A stretch of DNA of 64,000 nucleotides. Origin: Clostridiales bacterium (GTDB lineage Bacteria; Bacillota; Clostridia; Peptostreptococcales; Anaerovoracaceae). The translations under genes and the position numbers were made by a program. Shown one piece after another: positions 38,442 through 46,630 of this stretch. Location: NCBI GenBank assembly GCA_012841925.1, contig DUTT01000069.1, forward strand, positions 1 through 64,000. Reading direction: 5' to 3'. The notes beneath the pieces are model-generated. The model was given only the letters and a program-made list of their open reading frames with translations, was not told where the DNA came from and did not search any database. Every line of letters starts with the position of its first letter. Within the stretch, counting starts at the first letter, position 1.

Positions 38442-39557
38442 ATGAGAATCCTGTTTACGTGCGGAGGCACGGGCGGCCACATCTATCCGGCCATCGCCAT
38501 CGCAGATAAAATCAGGCGCAGACATCCGGAAGCGCACATCCTGTTCGTCGGGTCTGAGCGCGGCATGGAAAACACCATCGTGCCGGCGGAGGGCTACGAC
38601 ATCGAGCGCATCCCGGCAAGCGGCTTCAACCGGCGCAGATTGCTCGCTAATATCGGCACGCTGCGAAACGCGATGCGCGGCAGTGCGCGCGCGCGCGATA
38701 TCCTGGACCGGTTCCGCCCGGACCGCGTCGTCGGGACCGGCGGCTACGTAACCGCACCGGTGATTCGCGAAGCGGCAAAACGGGGCATCCCCGCCTACAT
38801 CCACGAGCAGAACGCGCTTCCAGGCATGGCCAACCGCATGCTGGAGCGCTATGCCGAAAAGGTGTTCGTCAGCTATCCCGATTCGGTGCAGGCGTTCCGC
38901 AGCAGGGAGAAGATTGTCGTGACCGGCAATCCGGTGCGCAGGGAGTTCGTATCGGCGGGGCTGGTCGATCATCGTCCGGCATTAGGATTTTCCGGAACGG
39001 ATTTTGTGGTGCTCGCATTCGGCGGGAGCCTGGGCGCCCATGTGTTGAACGAAGAAATTCTGAAGATGGTCCCGCGCCTGCCGGCGGCGGAAATCAAGCT
39101 GATCTTCGTGACAGGCAAGCGCTACTACGGCGAAGTCGCGCAGGCGCTTTCCGGGCTGCCGGGCCGGGAGCTTGTGACGCTCATCGCCTACGCCGAAAAC
39201 ATGCCGGCGCTTTTATCGGTGGCCGATCTGGTGATCAGCCGGGCGGGAGCTCTGGCGCTGGCGGAAATCGCCGTGTGCGGAAAGCCGGGTATCCTCGTGC
39301 CTTCACCGAACGTCACAAACGACCATCAGAACCACAATGCCGCCGCCTTCGAAAACGCCGGAGCGGCTATCGTAATCCGCGAAAGCGAGTTCGATGCAGA
39401 CAGCTCCAGGCTTGCCGACCGCGTGCTGCGGCTTAAAAACAGCAAAGAAAAACTGAACGCGATGGCGCAGGCCGCCTTTGCGCTCGGCCGCGCCGATGCG
39501 GCGGACATCATCTACGAAGAACTGAATCTGGAATCGATTCAACCGGGGCAGGAATGA
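38442..39557 (+). CDS. murG: Lipid I GlcNAc transferase MurG
   Basis: A 371-residue GT-B glycosyltransferase that converts lipid I to lipid II on the inner face of the membrane. Motifs: CGGTGGHIYPAIAIA (loop 1), GTGGYVTAPV, IHEQNALPGMANR, AFGGSLGA and RAGALALAEIAVCGKPGILVPSP with the acceptor/UDP-GlcNAc contacts. ATG 38442 is the only start consistent with the conserved MRILFTCGGTGG; the large upstream frame is a shadow of ftsW. An ATGA overlap leads to divIB. Confidence 0.97.
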   Translation: MRILFTCGGTGGHIYPAIAIADKIRRRHPEAHILFVGSERGMENTIVPAEGYDIERIPASGFNRRRLLANIGTLRNAMRGSARARDILDRFRPDRVVGTGGYVTAPVIREAAKRGIPAYIHEQNALPGMANRMLERYAEKVFVSYPDSVQAFRSREKIVVTGNPVRREFVSAGLVDHRPALGFSGTDFVVLAFGGSLGAHVLNEEILKMVPRLPAAEIKLIFVTGKRYYGEVAQALSGLPGRELVTLIAYAENMPALLSVADLVISRAGALALAEIAVCGKPGILVPSPNVTNDHQNHNAAAFENAGAAIVIRESEFDADSSRLADRVLRLKNSKEKLNAMAQAAFALGRADAADIIYEELNLESIQPGQE

Positions 39558-40306
39558 ACGAGAACGCAACAGGAACGAGCGAGAAGAAAAAGAAAAGAAA
39601 AAAGAAGAGGTATTTTCTCAAATTTACCATTGTCTGCGTTCTGTGTTACGGTGCGTATCAGTTTTTGATGTCCGATTCCTTTAACGTCACCAGTATCGAA
39701 ATCAACGGCAACGAATACTATACGCGGGCACAGCTCATCCAGATGGCGGAGGTGCGCACCGGAAAAAACATGTTCGAGTTCGACTTGTCGGCCATCCGCG
39801 ACCGGCTGCTCGAAGACCCGTACATTAAAAATGTCAAGATCCGCAGGATTCCCATGGGCAAGCTGCGCTTCGACGTGACCGAGCGCGTGGAGTACACGGC
39901 CGTTCCCTACGGAGAGAGCTACGTGCTGCTGGACGTCGAGGGGACCGTGCTGCGCGTATCGGAAGATCTGCCGGCGCTCCCGCTGCTTTTAGGCATGTCG
40001 CTTGTGGAGATGACGCCGGGCAACGCGCTCGTCGTCGAACAGGCCTATCTGCTTACGGATACGCTGGCGCTGCTGGAAGTGATGGGCGAATACCAGGTCT
40101 ATTTTAAGAAAGTGGACTTTTCGACGGTCATGGTCAAAGCCTATATCTACGATACGCTGTACTGCGAAGGTGCGCCGGGGAACATCCGGGAGAATATGGG
40201 CAGCGTCGAAAAGCTGCTGTACGAGCTGTATCAGCAGGATATTACGCACGGTGTAATCAAGGTCGGAAAAGACAATTATCTGTCGTTTAGCCCCCAGATT
40301 GAGTAG
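39554..40306 (+). CDS. divIB: Cell division protein DivIB/FtsQ
   Basis: A 250-residue bitopic division protein. A very basic N-terminus (EKKKKRKKKRYF) precedes one TM segment (about 22-40), then a POTRA domain (FNVTSIEINGNEYYTRAQLIQMAEVRTGKNMF) and the beta domain (RRIPMGKLRFDVTERVEYTAVPY). It scaffolds FtsL and DivIC outside the membrane. It follows murG directly; the murC and murB genes usually found near here are missing. Confidence 0.92.
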   Translation: MNENATGTSEKKKKRKKKRYFLKFTIVCVLCYGAYQFLMSDSFNVTSIEINGNEYYTRAQLIQMAEVRTGKNMFEFDLSAIRDRLLEDPYIKNVKIRRIPMGKLRFDVTERVEYTAVPYGESYVLLDVEGTVLRVSEDLPALPLLLGMSLVEMTPGNALVVEQAYLLTDTLALLEVMGEYQVYFKKVDFSTVMVKAYIYDTLYCEGAPGNIRENMGSVEKLLYELYQQDITHGVIKVGKDNYLSFSPQIE

Positions 40307-40348
40307 GGGTGAAAAATCGGAATAAACGCAATATTTTCGTGCAACTTG

Positions 40349-40378
40349 TTGTCGGATGTGTTACTATACCTATATATT
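40349..40378 (+). promoter_or_regulatory. Possible ftsZ promoter
   Basis: TTGTCG (40349-40354) followed by TATATA/TATATT at 40371-40378, spacing 16 or 18 bp. The 102-bp gap between divIB and ftsZ would allow separate expression. Confidence 0.45.
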
Positions 40379-40408
40379 GTGTATGCGAGGAGTACAGGAG
40401 GCTATATC

Positions 40409-41563
40409 ATGTCCCCAATGCTGCAATTTGAAACCCCTTTGGATACGCCGGCGAAGATCAAAGTCGTCGGTATCGGAGGTGCCGGCTGCAACGCCGTAAA
40501 CCGGATGATCGATTCAAATCTGCAAGGGATCAACTTCATCGCGGTCAACACGGACCGCCAGGCTCTGAATACGTCAAAAGCGGAAACGAAGATTCAGATC
40601 GGCGAAAAGCTGACGCGGGGGCTGGGTGCAGGCGGCAACCCCGAGATCGGGCAGCGCTCTGCGGAGGAAAGCCTGGAGACGCTGGAAAAATTCCTGAAAG
40701 ACAGCGACATGGTGTTTATCACGGCCGGCATGGGCGGCGGCACGGGGACCGGAGCGGCTCCCATCATCGCCAAGGCAGCCAAGATGGCCGGAGCGCTTAC
40801 GGTTGGCGTTGTAACCAAACCGTTTACGTTCGAAGGGAAGAAACGCAGGGAACACGCGGAGCTGGGCATTCGCTTCCTTAAAAACTACGTCGACTCGCTC
40901 GTCGTCGTCCCCAACGATAAACTGCTGCAGATTGCCGATAAGAGTACGAGCATGCTGCAGGCGTTTCTCATGGCCGACGAAGTGTTGAAGCAGGGCGTCG
41001 ACGGCATCTCAAGCCTCATCGGGGATGCGGGCATCATCAACCTGGACTTTGCAGATGTCAAAACCGTGATGAGCGACCGGGGCATCGCCCACATGGGCGT
41101 CGGCCGCGCCGGCGGCGAGAGCCGCGTCGAAGAGGCAATGCGCACCGCGGTGGAAAGCCCGCTTCTGGAGACCTCCCTCAAGGGTGCGAGAGCGGTGCTG
41201 CTCAACGTGATGGGCGGATACGACCTGGGTATGCTCGAAGTAAACGAAGCCGCCGATTACATCGCACGCGAAGCCGACGAAGATGCCATCATCATCTTCG
41301 GTGCGTCTGTCAAGGAAGAGATGAACGACGAGATTTCCGTAACGGTCATCGCAACCGGATTCGAAGATGTGATGGGCCGGCGGGCAGTCAAAGCCGAAGA
41401 CGGCGACGGAGAGATTTCCGAGGACGAGTTCGACGAACTGGAGCGAGAAGGAAATGCCGAGTTCGACCCGCCGGGCGAGCGACATCCGGAGGGCGACGAG
41501 CCCTATAACCCCAAGAACGATTTCCCGATCCCATCCTTCCTGAGCAAGGAGATAAAATTCTAG
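40409..41563 (+). CDS. ftsZ: Cell division GTPase FtsZ
   Basis: A 384-residue Fts[13 protein letters not shown] (22-33), tubulin signature [10 protein letters not shown] (107-116), T7 synergy-loop [11 protein letters not shown], a Glu/Asp-rich linker from about 325 and a conserved C-terminal peptide FPIPSFL that docks FtsA/SepF-type anchors. It polymerises with GTP to form the Z ring. CAGGAGG precedes ATG 40409; the longer upstream frame contains the promoter region. A strong terminator follows, ending the dcw cluster. Confidence 0.98.
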   Translation: MSPMLQFETPLDTPAKIKVVGIGGAGCNAVNRMIDSNLQGINFIAVNTDRQALNTSKAETKIQIGEKLTRGLGAGGNPEIGQRSAEESLETLEKFLKDSDMVFITAGMGGGTGTGAAPIIAKAAKMAGALTVGVVTKPFTFEGKKRREHAELGIRFLKNYVDSLVVVPNDKLLQIADKSTSMLQAFLMADEVLKQGVDGISSLIGDAGIINLDFADVKTVMSDRGIAHMGVGRAGGESRVEEAMRTAVESPLLETSLKGARAVLLNVMGGYDLGMLEVNEAADYIAREADEDAIIIFGASVKEEMNDEISVTVIATGFEDVMGRRAVKAEDGDGEISEDEFDELEREGNAEFDPPGERHPEGDEPYNPKNDFPIPSFLSKEIKF

Positions 41564-41575
41564 CAGCAGATAGAT

Positions 41576-41604
41576 CGAAGCCGGTGGGTCACCGGCTTTT
41601 TTTC
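41576..41604 (+). terminator. Terminator after ftsZ
   Basis: A 9-bp perfect stem AAGCCGGTG/CACCGGCTT (41578-41586 with 41590-41598), 3-base loop and a run of seven T residues. Confidence 0.9.
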
Positions 41605-41623
41605 TGCAAGGCAGGGTATACGC

Positions 41624-42445
41624 GTGTTTATAACGTCACAAAACAATCCAACGGTGCGGCTGGCGGCGTCGCTGTCTGCGAAAAAACAGCGCGAAACGAC
41701 GGGGCTGTACATTGTGGAGGGACCCAATATCATCCGGGAGGCGCTTGCGCAGGGCTGCGCACTCCAGACGCTGTTTTTCTCGGACGAAATGGCGGCAGAC
41801 GCCCGTGTGCTTGAGCTTGCAGAGATACGGCGAATGGCAGCGGAGTCGGCAGCGCCGCCGGATATCGTTACGCTCGGACGGGACGCGTTTAAGCGAATCG
41901 CGCAGACCGAGACGTCGCAGGGCGTTGCAGGCATCGCAAAAAAGAGGTACAGTACTGAACAGGATGTGTTTCGCTGCGCAGGAGCCAACGCGCTTGTGCT
42001 CGATCGGATTCAGGATCCGGGCAACCTGGGTACCCTTCTTCGCACAGCCGAAGCCGCCGGATTTTCCGGAGCGCTCCTCATGAAGGGCTGCGGCGATGCG
42101 TACGGCCCCAAGGCGGTGAGGGCGGCATCGGGGACGCTGTTTCGCCTGCCGCTGTTACAGGTCGATACGGCGCAGGAAGCGATCCGGCTCCTGAGGTCGC
42201 ACGGTAAGCGCATCTATGCGGCCGATGCAGGCGCACCGGTCGACTATTACGACTGCGATATCGCCCGGGATGCGGCGATCGTAATCGGCAACGAAGGAAA
42301 CGGAATCTCGAAGGAGTGGGCGCGCTGCGCCGATGTGCGCCTGTCCATCCCCATGGCCGGGCAGGCCGAATCTCTGAACGCCGCACTGGCGGGCGGAATC
42401 ATCATGTACGAAGCATACCGGCAAAAGCGGACCGATATGAAATAA
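41624..42445 (+). CDS. SpoU/TrmH-family RNA 2'-O-methyltransferase
   Basis: A 273-residue SPOUT methyltransferase. An N-terminal L30e-like RNA-binding domain (NNPTVRLAASLSAKKQRETTG, LYIVEGPNIIREAL) is followed by the knotted SAM-binding domain with motifs LVLDRIQDPGNLGTLLRTAEAAGF, IVIGNEGNGIS and IPMAGQAESLNAALAGGI. It 2'-O-methylates a ribose in rRNA or tRNA; the target is unknown. It lies upstream of pheST, a common Clostridia arrangement. The start is GTG 41624. It stops 23 bases before pheS. Confidence 0.92.
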   Translation: MFITSQNNPTVRLAASLSAKKQRETTGLYIVEGPNIIREALAQGCALQTLFFSDEMAADARVLELAEIRRMAAESAAPPDIVTLGRDAFKRIAQTETSQGVAGIAKKRYSTEQDVFRCAGANALVLDRIQDPGNLGTLLRTAEAAGFSGALLMKGCGDAYGPKAVRAASGTLFRLPLLQVDTAQEAIRLLRSHGKRIYAADAGAPVDYYDCDIARDAAIVIGNEGNGISKEWARCADVRLSIPMAGQAESLNAALAGGIIMYEAYRQKRTDMK

Positions 42446-42468
42446 AGACGACGGAGGCAGAGCAGGAA

Positions 42469-43491
42469 ATGATCGAAAAACTAAAGCAGACAATGGAACA
42501 GGCCGGGAAGGAGATGGACGAAGCGGCATCTTTAGCCGAAGCGGAAGCGCTGCGCGTTCGCTATCTCGGCAAAAAGGGCGTCGTGACGGAAATCCTGCGC
42601 GGCATGGGCAAGCTGGATCCCGAGGAGCGTAAGACGCTCGGACAAGCGGCCAATGCGGCGAGAGGAGAGCTTGAGGAACGCTTGAACGCAAAAATGGAGG
42701 CATTTCGACTTCAGGAGAAACAGGCCGGACTTGCGAGCCAGACCATCGACGTTACCGAGCCCGGCATCGCCATGCCGCCCGGTGCACGGCACGTGCTGAG
42801 CATTGCGACGGACGAGATTATCCGCGTGTTTGCGGGCATGGGGTTCTCCGTGTCAGAAGGCCCCGAAGTCGACACGGTCTTCAACAACTTCGATGCGCTC
42901 AACGCTCCGAAAAATCATCCGTCCAGGGATATGACCGACACATTTTATATATCGGACGACGTATTGCTGCGCACGCAGACATCGCCGGTGCAGATCCGCA
43001 CGCTGCTGTCACAAAAACCGCCGATAAAAATCATCGCTCCGGGGCGCTGTTTCCGGTGCGATACGCCGGATGCCACACACTCACCCATGTTCCAGCAGGT
43101 CGAAGGCCTTGCGGTGGACGAAGGCATCGCCATGAGCGACTTAAAAGGCGTGCTGGACCGGTTTGCCAAAAGCCTGTTCGGGTCGGATGCGCGCACACGG
43201 TTCAGGCCGCACCATTTCCCGTTTACAGAACCCTCTGCCGAAATGGATGTATCCTGCTTTAAATGCGGGGGCGCCGGCTGCCGCGTGTGCAAGGACACCG
43301 GCTGGATCGAGATCCTGGGCTGCGGCATGGTGCATCCCAACGTGCTGGCTGTCGGAGGCGTCGACACAGAGCGCTATACGGGCTTTGCGTTCGGCATGGG
43401 CGTCGAGCGGATTGCCATGCTCAAGTACGAAATCGACGACATCCGTCTGATGTACGAAAACGACATCCGGTTTATCCGGCAGTTTCTATAG
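42469..43491 (+). CDS. pheS: Phenylalanyl-tRNA synthetase alpha subunit
   Basis: A 340-residue class II synthetase subunit with an N-terminal coiled-coil arm (about 1-85), motif 2 (IIAPGRCFRCDTPDATHSPMFQQVEG) and motif 3 (YTGFAFGMGVERIAMLKY). It forms the (alpha-beta)2 enzyme with PheT and carries the aminoacylation site. ATG 42469 is preferred: GGAGG lies 11 bases upstream with a second AGGA nearer. The frame's upstream part overlaps the methyltransferase. No T-box is visible upstream, unlike many Firmicute pheS genes. Confidence 0.96.
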   Translation: MIEKLKQTMEQAGKEMDEAASLAEAEALRVRYLGKKGVVTEILRGMGKLDPEERKTLGQAANAARGELEERLNAKMEAFRLQEKQAGLASQTIDVTEPGIAMPPGARHVLSIATDEIIRVFAGMGFSVSEGPEVDTVFNNFDALNAPKNHPSRDMTDTFYISDDVLLRTQTSPVQIRTLLSQKPPIKIIAPGRCFRCDTPDATHSPMFQQVEGLAVDEGIAMSDLKGVLDRFAKSLFGSDARTRFRPHHFPFTEPSAEMDVSCFKCGGAGCRVCKDTGWIEILGCGMVHPNVLAVGGVDTERYTGFAFGMGVERIAMLKYEIDDIRLMYENDIRFIRQFL

Positions 43492-43503
43492 GAGGGTGGG
43501 AAA

Positions 43504-45945
43504 ATGTTAGTACCTGTTTCATGGTTGAAAGCATATACGGAACTCGATGTGCCGATGGATGTCTTCTGCGAGCGGATGGTGATGTCCGGCTCCAACATAG
43601 AAGCCGTTGAGGAAAAAGGCGCTGAGTTTGAAAACGTGCGGATCGGGCGCGTGCTCCGCGTCGAACCGCATCCGAACGCAGATCGTCTCGTCGTCGTGTA
43701 CGTCGACGTAGGAACAGACGAACCGGTACAGATCTGTACCGGGGCGCCGAACGTCGTCGAAGGCGCATTCGTTCCGGTCGCGCTGGATGGGAGCCGCATC
43801 CCGGGCCCGCTCCACGGCCAGGAAAAAGTGGAAGGCGGCGTCGTTCTGAAAGCCGGAGAGCTGCGCGGCGTGCTGTCGAACGGCATGTTGTGCGATTTCT
43901 CCGAACTGGGATTTGCAGACAGCGTCATTCCGGTCAAATACCGCGACGGTATCTGGATCATCGACGGCGAATACGAACCGGGTTCAGATCTGGTGAAGAC
44001 GCTCGGACTCGACGAAACAGTCATCGAATTCGAGATTACCCCCAATCGTCCGGACTGCCTGTCCATGGTCGGCATGGCGCGCGAAGCCGCGGCCGTATTC
44101 GGTCACAGGCTGCGCATGCCGGAGACGGACTGCGTCCGCGTGTCCGATGAGCTGAGCAGCGACCATATAAAAATCTCCATCGAGAATCCCGAACTGTGCA
44201 GGCGTTACGCCGGCCGGGTCGTCAAAGATGTGCGCATCGGCGCCTCGCCGTGGTGGCTGCAGCACCGGCTTATGTCCGCCGGCATGAGGCCGATCAACAA
44301 CATCGTCGATATCACGAACTACGTGATGCTCGAATACGGACAGCCCATCCACGCGTTCGATCTGCGGCACATCCGGGGCGGCGAAATCCGCGTGAGCACC
44401 GCTGCAAACGGGGAGAAGTTTACGACGCTGGACGGTCAGGAGCGCACGATGACGGGCGATATGCTGATGATCCGCGACGCGGAAGGTTCCATCGCCATCG
44501 CCGGTGTGATGGGCGGGCTGGATTCTGAGATCCGAAGCGATACGAGCACCATTCTCGTCGAGTCAGCGAATTTTTCGGGTGACAGCGTCCGCCAGACGTC
44601 CAAAAAGCTGGGGCTGCGCACGGAAGCCTCGTCGCGGTTCGAAAAGGGAATCGACCCCAATCTGGCCGGACAGGCGTGTGACCGCGTGTGCCATCTGATC
44701 GAACAGCTCGGAGCAGGCACGGTGCTCAGCGGTACAGTGGATGTCTATCCGAGCCCCAGGCTGCCTGTGCCGTGCGACATCCGGCCGGAGCGCATCGCAC
44801 GCATCATCGGCATCGACCTTTCCGAAGAGGAGATCGAAAGCTACCTGAATGCGCTGGAGATGACGACGGAACACGCAGACGGCAAGCTGCGCGTTACGCC
44901 GCCGACCGTTCGTCAGGATCTGACGGCCGAGATCGATTATGTCGAAGAAGTGGCCCGCATGCACGGCTATGACCGCCTGCCGATGACGATGCCGAAAAGT
45001 AACGTCGAATCGCTTCGCACGCAGCGCCAGATGATTCGCGACGAAGCGAAGACGGTGCTTGCGGGGCAGGGCGTCAACGAGATACAGACCTACAGCTTTG
45101 TGAGCCCGAAGAGCGTCGATCGCATCGGACTTGCACCGGAGGACCCTGCGAAGCGCTTCGTGCAGCTTCTGAATCCGCTCGGTGAGGATACATCCGTGAT
45201 GCGCACGGTACTTCTTCCTAACATGCTGGATGTGTTCGTGCGCAATACGTCGCGCAGCGTCGAGGCGATGCGCGCCTATGAGCTTGGGAACACGTTTCTT
45301 TCGGAGGCTTCGGCGGAGGCTTCGGATTCCGGGCTTCCATGCGAGCGCGAATCGCTTTGCATCGCCGTGTTCGGAGAGGACGAGAGCTTCTTTACGCTCA
45401 AAGGCATTATCGAGCAGGTTCTCGCTGTGCTCGGCGTCGGTCCGCTGGACTTCGAAGCCGAGAGCCGGGCTGCCGCATACCATCCGGGGCGCTGCGCCCG
45501 CATTTCCTGCGGAGGAAAACTCCTCGGGCTGATGGGACAGGTGAATCCGGCCGTCCAGGAAACATACGATCTGGCGCGACCCGTGTATGCAGCCGAGCTG
45601 TCGTTTGAGGATGTATATTGCCTCGTCGACCTGGAGAAAAAGTACCGTCCGCTGCCGAAGTATCCGGCGATGAAGCGCGACTTTGCACTCGTCGTTACGG
45701 AAGAGGTGCGGGTGGCCGATATCGAGCGGGAGATTCGCGCGCAGGCAGGTGAGCTGCTGGAGTCCGTGCAGCTGTTCGACATCTACCGCGGAGGGCAGGT
45801 ACCCAAAGGCAGCAAGAGCATTGCGTTTTCTCTGACATACCGGGCAGGAGACCGCACGCTCAAAGAAGCCGAAGTCAACGAGATCAACGAGCGCGTGCTG
45901 ACCGCCCTCAAGCAGAAGCACCGGGCGGTGCTGCGCGAGATGTAA
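43504..45945 (+). CDS. pheT: Phenylalanyl-tRNA synthetase beta subunit
   Basis: An 813-residue PheT: tRNA-binding (EMAP-like) OB domain at 40-150 (VVVYVDVGTDEPVQICTGAPN), B3/4 editing domain (SVRQTSKKLGLRTEASSRFEKG), B5 domain, a class II-like core (EIDYVEEVARMHGYDRL) and the C-terminal ferredoxin-fold anticodon-binding domain (KYPAMKRDFALVV, SIAFSLTYRAGDRTL). Length is normal. Starts 12 bases after pheS with a good GGAGGG. Confidence 0.97.
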   Translation: MLVPVSWLKAYTELDVPMDVFCERMVMSGSNIEAVEEKGAEFENVRIGRVLRVEPHPNADRLVVVYVDVGTDEPVQICTGAPNVVEGAFVPVALDGSRIPGPLHGQEKVEGGVVLKAGELRGVLSNGMLCDFSELGFADSVIPVKYRDGIWIIDGEYEPGSDLVKTLGLDETVIEFEITPNRPDCLSMVGMAREAAAVFGHRLRMPETDCVRVSDELSSDHIKISIENPELCRRYAGRVVKDVRIGASPWWLQHRLMSAGMRPINNIVDITNYVMLEYGQPIHAFDLRHIRGGEIRVSTAANGEKFTTLDGQERTMTGDMLMIRDAEGSIAIAGVMGGLDSEIRSDTSTILVESANFSGDSVRQTSKKLGLRTEASSRFEKGIDPNLAGQACDRVCHLIEQLGAGTVLSGTVDVYPSPRLPVPCDIRPERIARIIGIDLSEEEIESYLNALEMTTEHADGKLRVTPPTVRQDLTAEIDYVEEVARMHGYDRLPMTMPKSNVESLRTQRQMIRDEAKTVLAGQGVNEIQTYSFVSPKSVDRIGLAPEDPAKRFVQLLNPLGEDTSVMRTVLLPNMLDVFVRNTSRSVEAMRAYELGNTFLSEASAEASDSGLPCERESLCIAVFGEDESFFTLKGIIEQVLAVLGVGPLDFEAESRAAAYHPGRCARISCGGKLLGLMGQVNPAVQETYDLARPVYAAELSFEDVYCLVDLEKKYRPLPKYPAMKRDFALVVTEEVRVADIEREIRAQAGELLESVQLFDIYRGGQVPKGSKSIAFSLTYRAGDRTLKEAEVNEINERVLTALKQKHRAVLREM

Positions 45946-46000
45946 CCGGTAGACTGTAACCGTTATCGTCGATCGACGTTTATGTGCAAGGGAGAAGACC

Positions 46001-46630
46001 ATGAGTGGAACAAACGAAAAAAACACAGTGGCCGTGCGGATATTCGGACAGGAATATTCGATCTCAGGCAACATGCCCAGGGAGCACATCATCCGCATTG
46101 CAGATCACGTGGACGGCAAGATGGGCGAGGTCGCCGATGTGCTTCCCGCAGGGCCGATGTCGCAGGTGGCGGTGCTCGCCGCTGTCAACGTGACGGGCGA
46201 GTACTTTATGCAGGAAGATCTGCTGGCCCAGCTGCGGCAGCAGAACCAGCAGCTGGAGAAGGATGCGCAGCACTATGTGCAGCTGTGGGATGAAGTAAAG
46301 CGGAGCTTTGCCCAGTACAAAGAGGAGATGGCCGGCAGCATCGAGCAGAAGGAGCGGGCCGTGCGGGAGCAGCGGGAAAAAGAGGCCGAACTCGCACAGC
46401 TCCGCGAGGAGCTGGCGGAGCTGAAGAGGGGCAACGAGACGCTCCGCGCCCGCGTGGAACAGCTGACGGCAGATGCCAGCCGGCAGGATCACTCGGAGGA
46501 AGAAAATATCGCGATGATTAAGGAGCTCGAAATGAAGTGCCGCGACATCGAGAGCAGCTTTTTCGATATCCAGATGGAAAACATCAACCTGAAGAGCGAA
46601 CTGGAGAGCTACCGCAAGAGTGGACAGTAA
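46001..46630 (+). CDS. zapA: ZapA-like cell division protein with extended coiled coil
   Basis: A 209-residue protein. Residues 8-75 match ZapA (VAVRIFGQEYSISGNMPREHIIRIADHVDGKM, VAVLAAVNVTGEY), which binds FtsZ and promotes ring bundling. After this the protein continues as a Glu/Gln/Lys-rich coiled coil from about 75 to the end, so it is roughly twice the length of a basic ZapA. It overlaps the start of mutS2 by 11 bases. Confidence 0.88.
   Translation: MSGTNEKNTVAVRIFGQEYSISGNMPREHIIRIADHVDGKMGEVADVLPAGPMSQVAVLAAVNVTGEYFMQEDLLAQLRQQNQQLEKDAQHYVQLWDEVKRSFAQYKEEMAGSIEQKERAVREQREKEAELAQLREELAELKRGNETLRARVEQLTADASRQDHSEEENIAMIKELEMKCRDIESSFFDIQMENINLKSELESYRKSGQ

Noticed and set aside
41564-42468. 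T-box leader for pheST.
   Set aside because: The region upstream of pheS is occupied by the methyltransferase gene and a plain terminator; no T-box core sequence is present.
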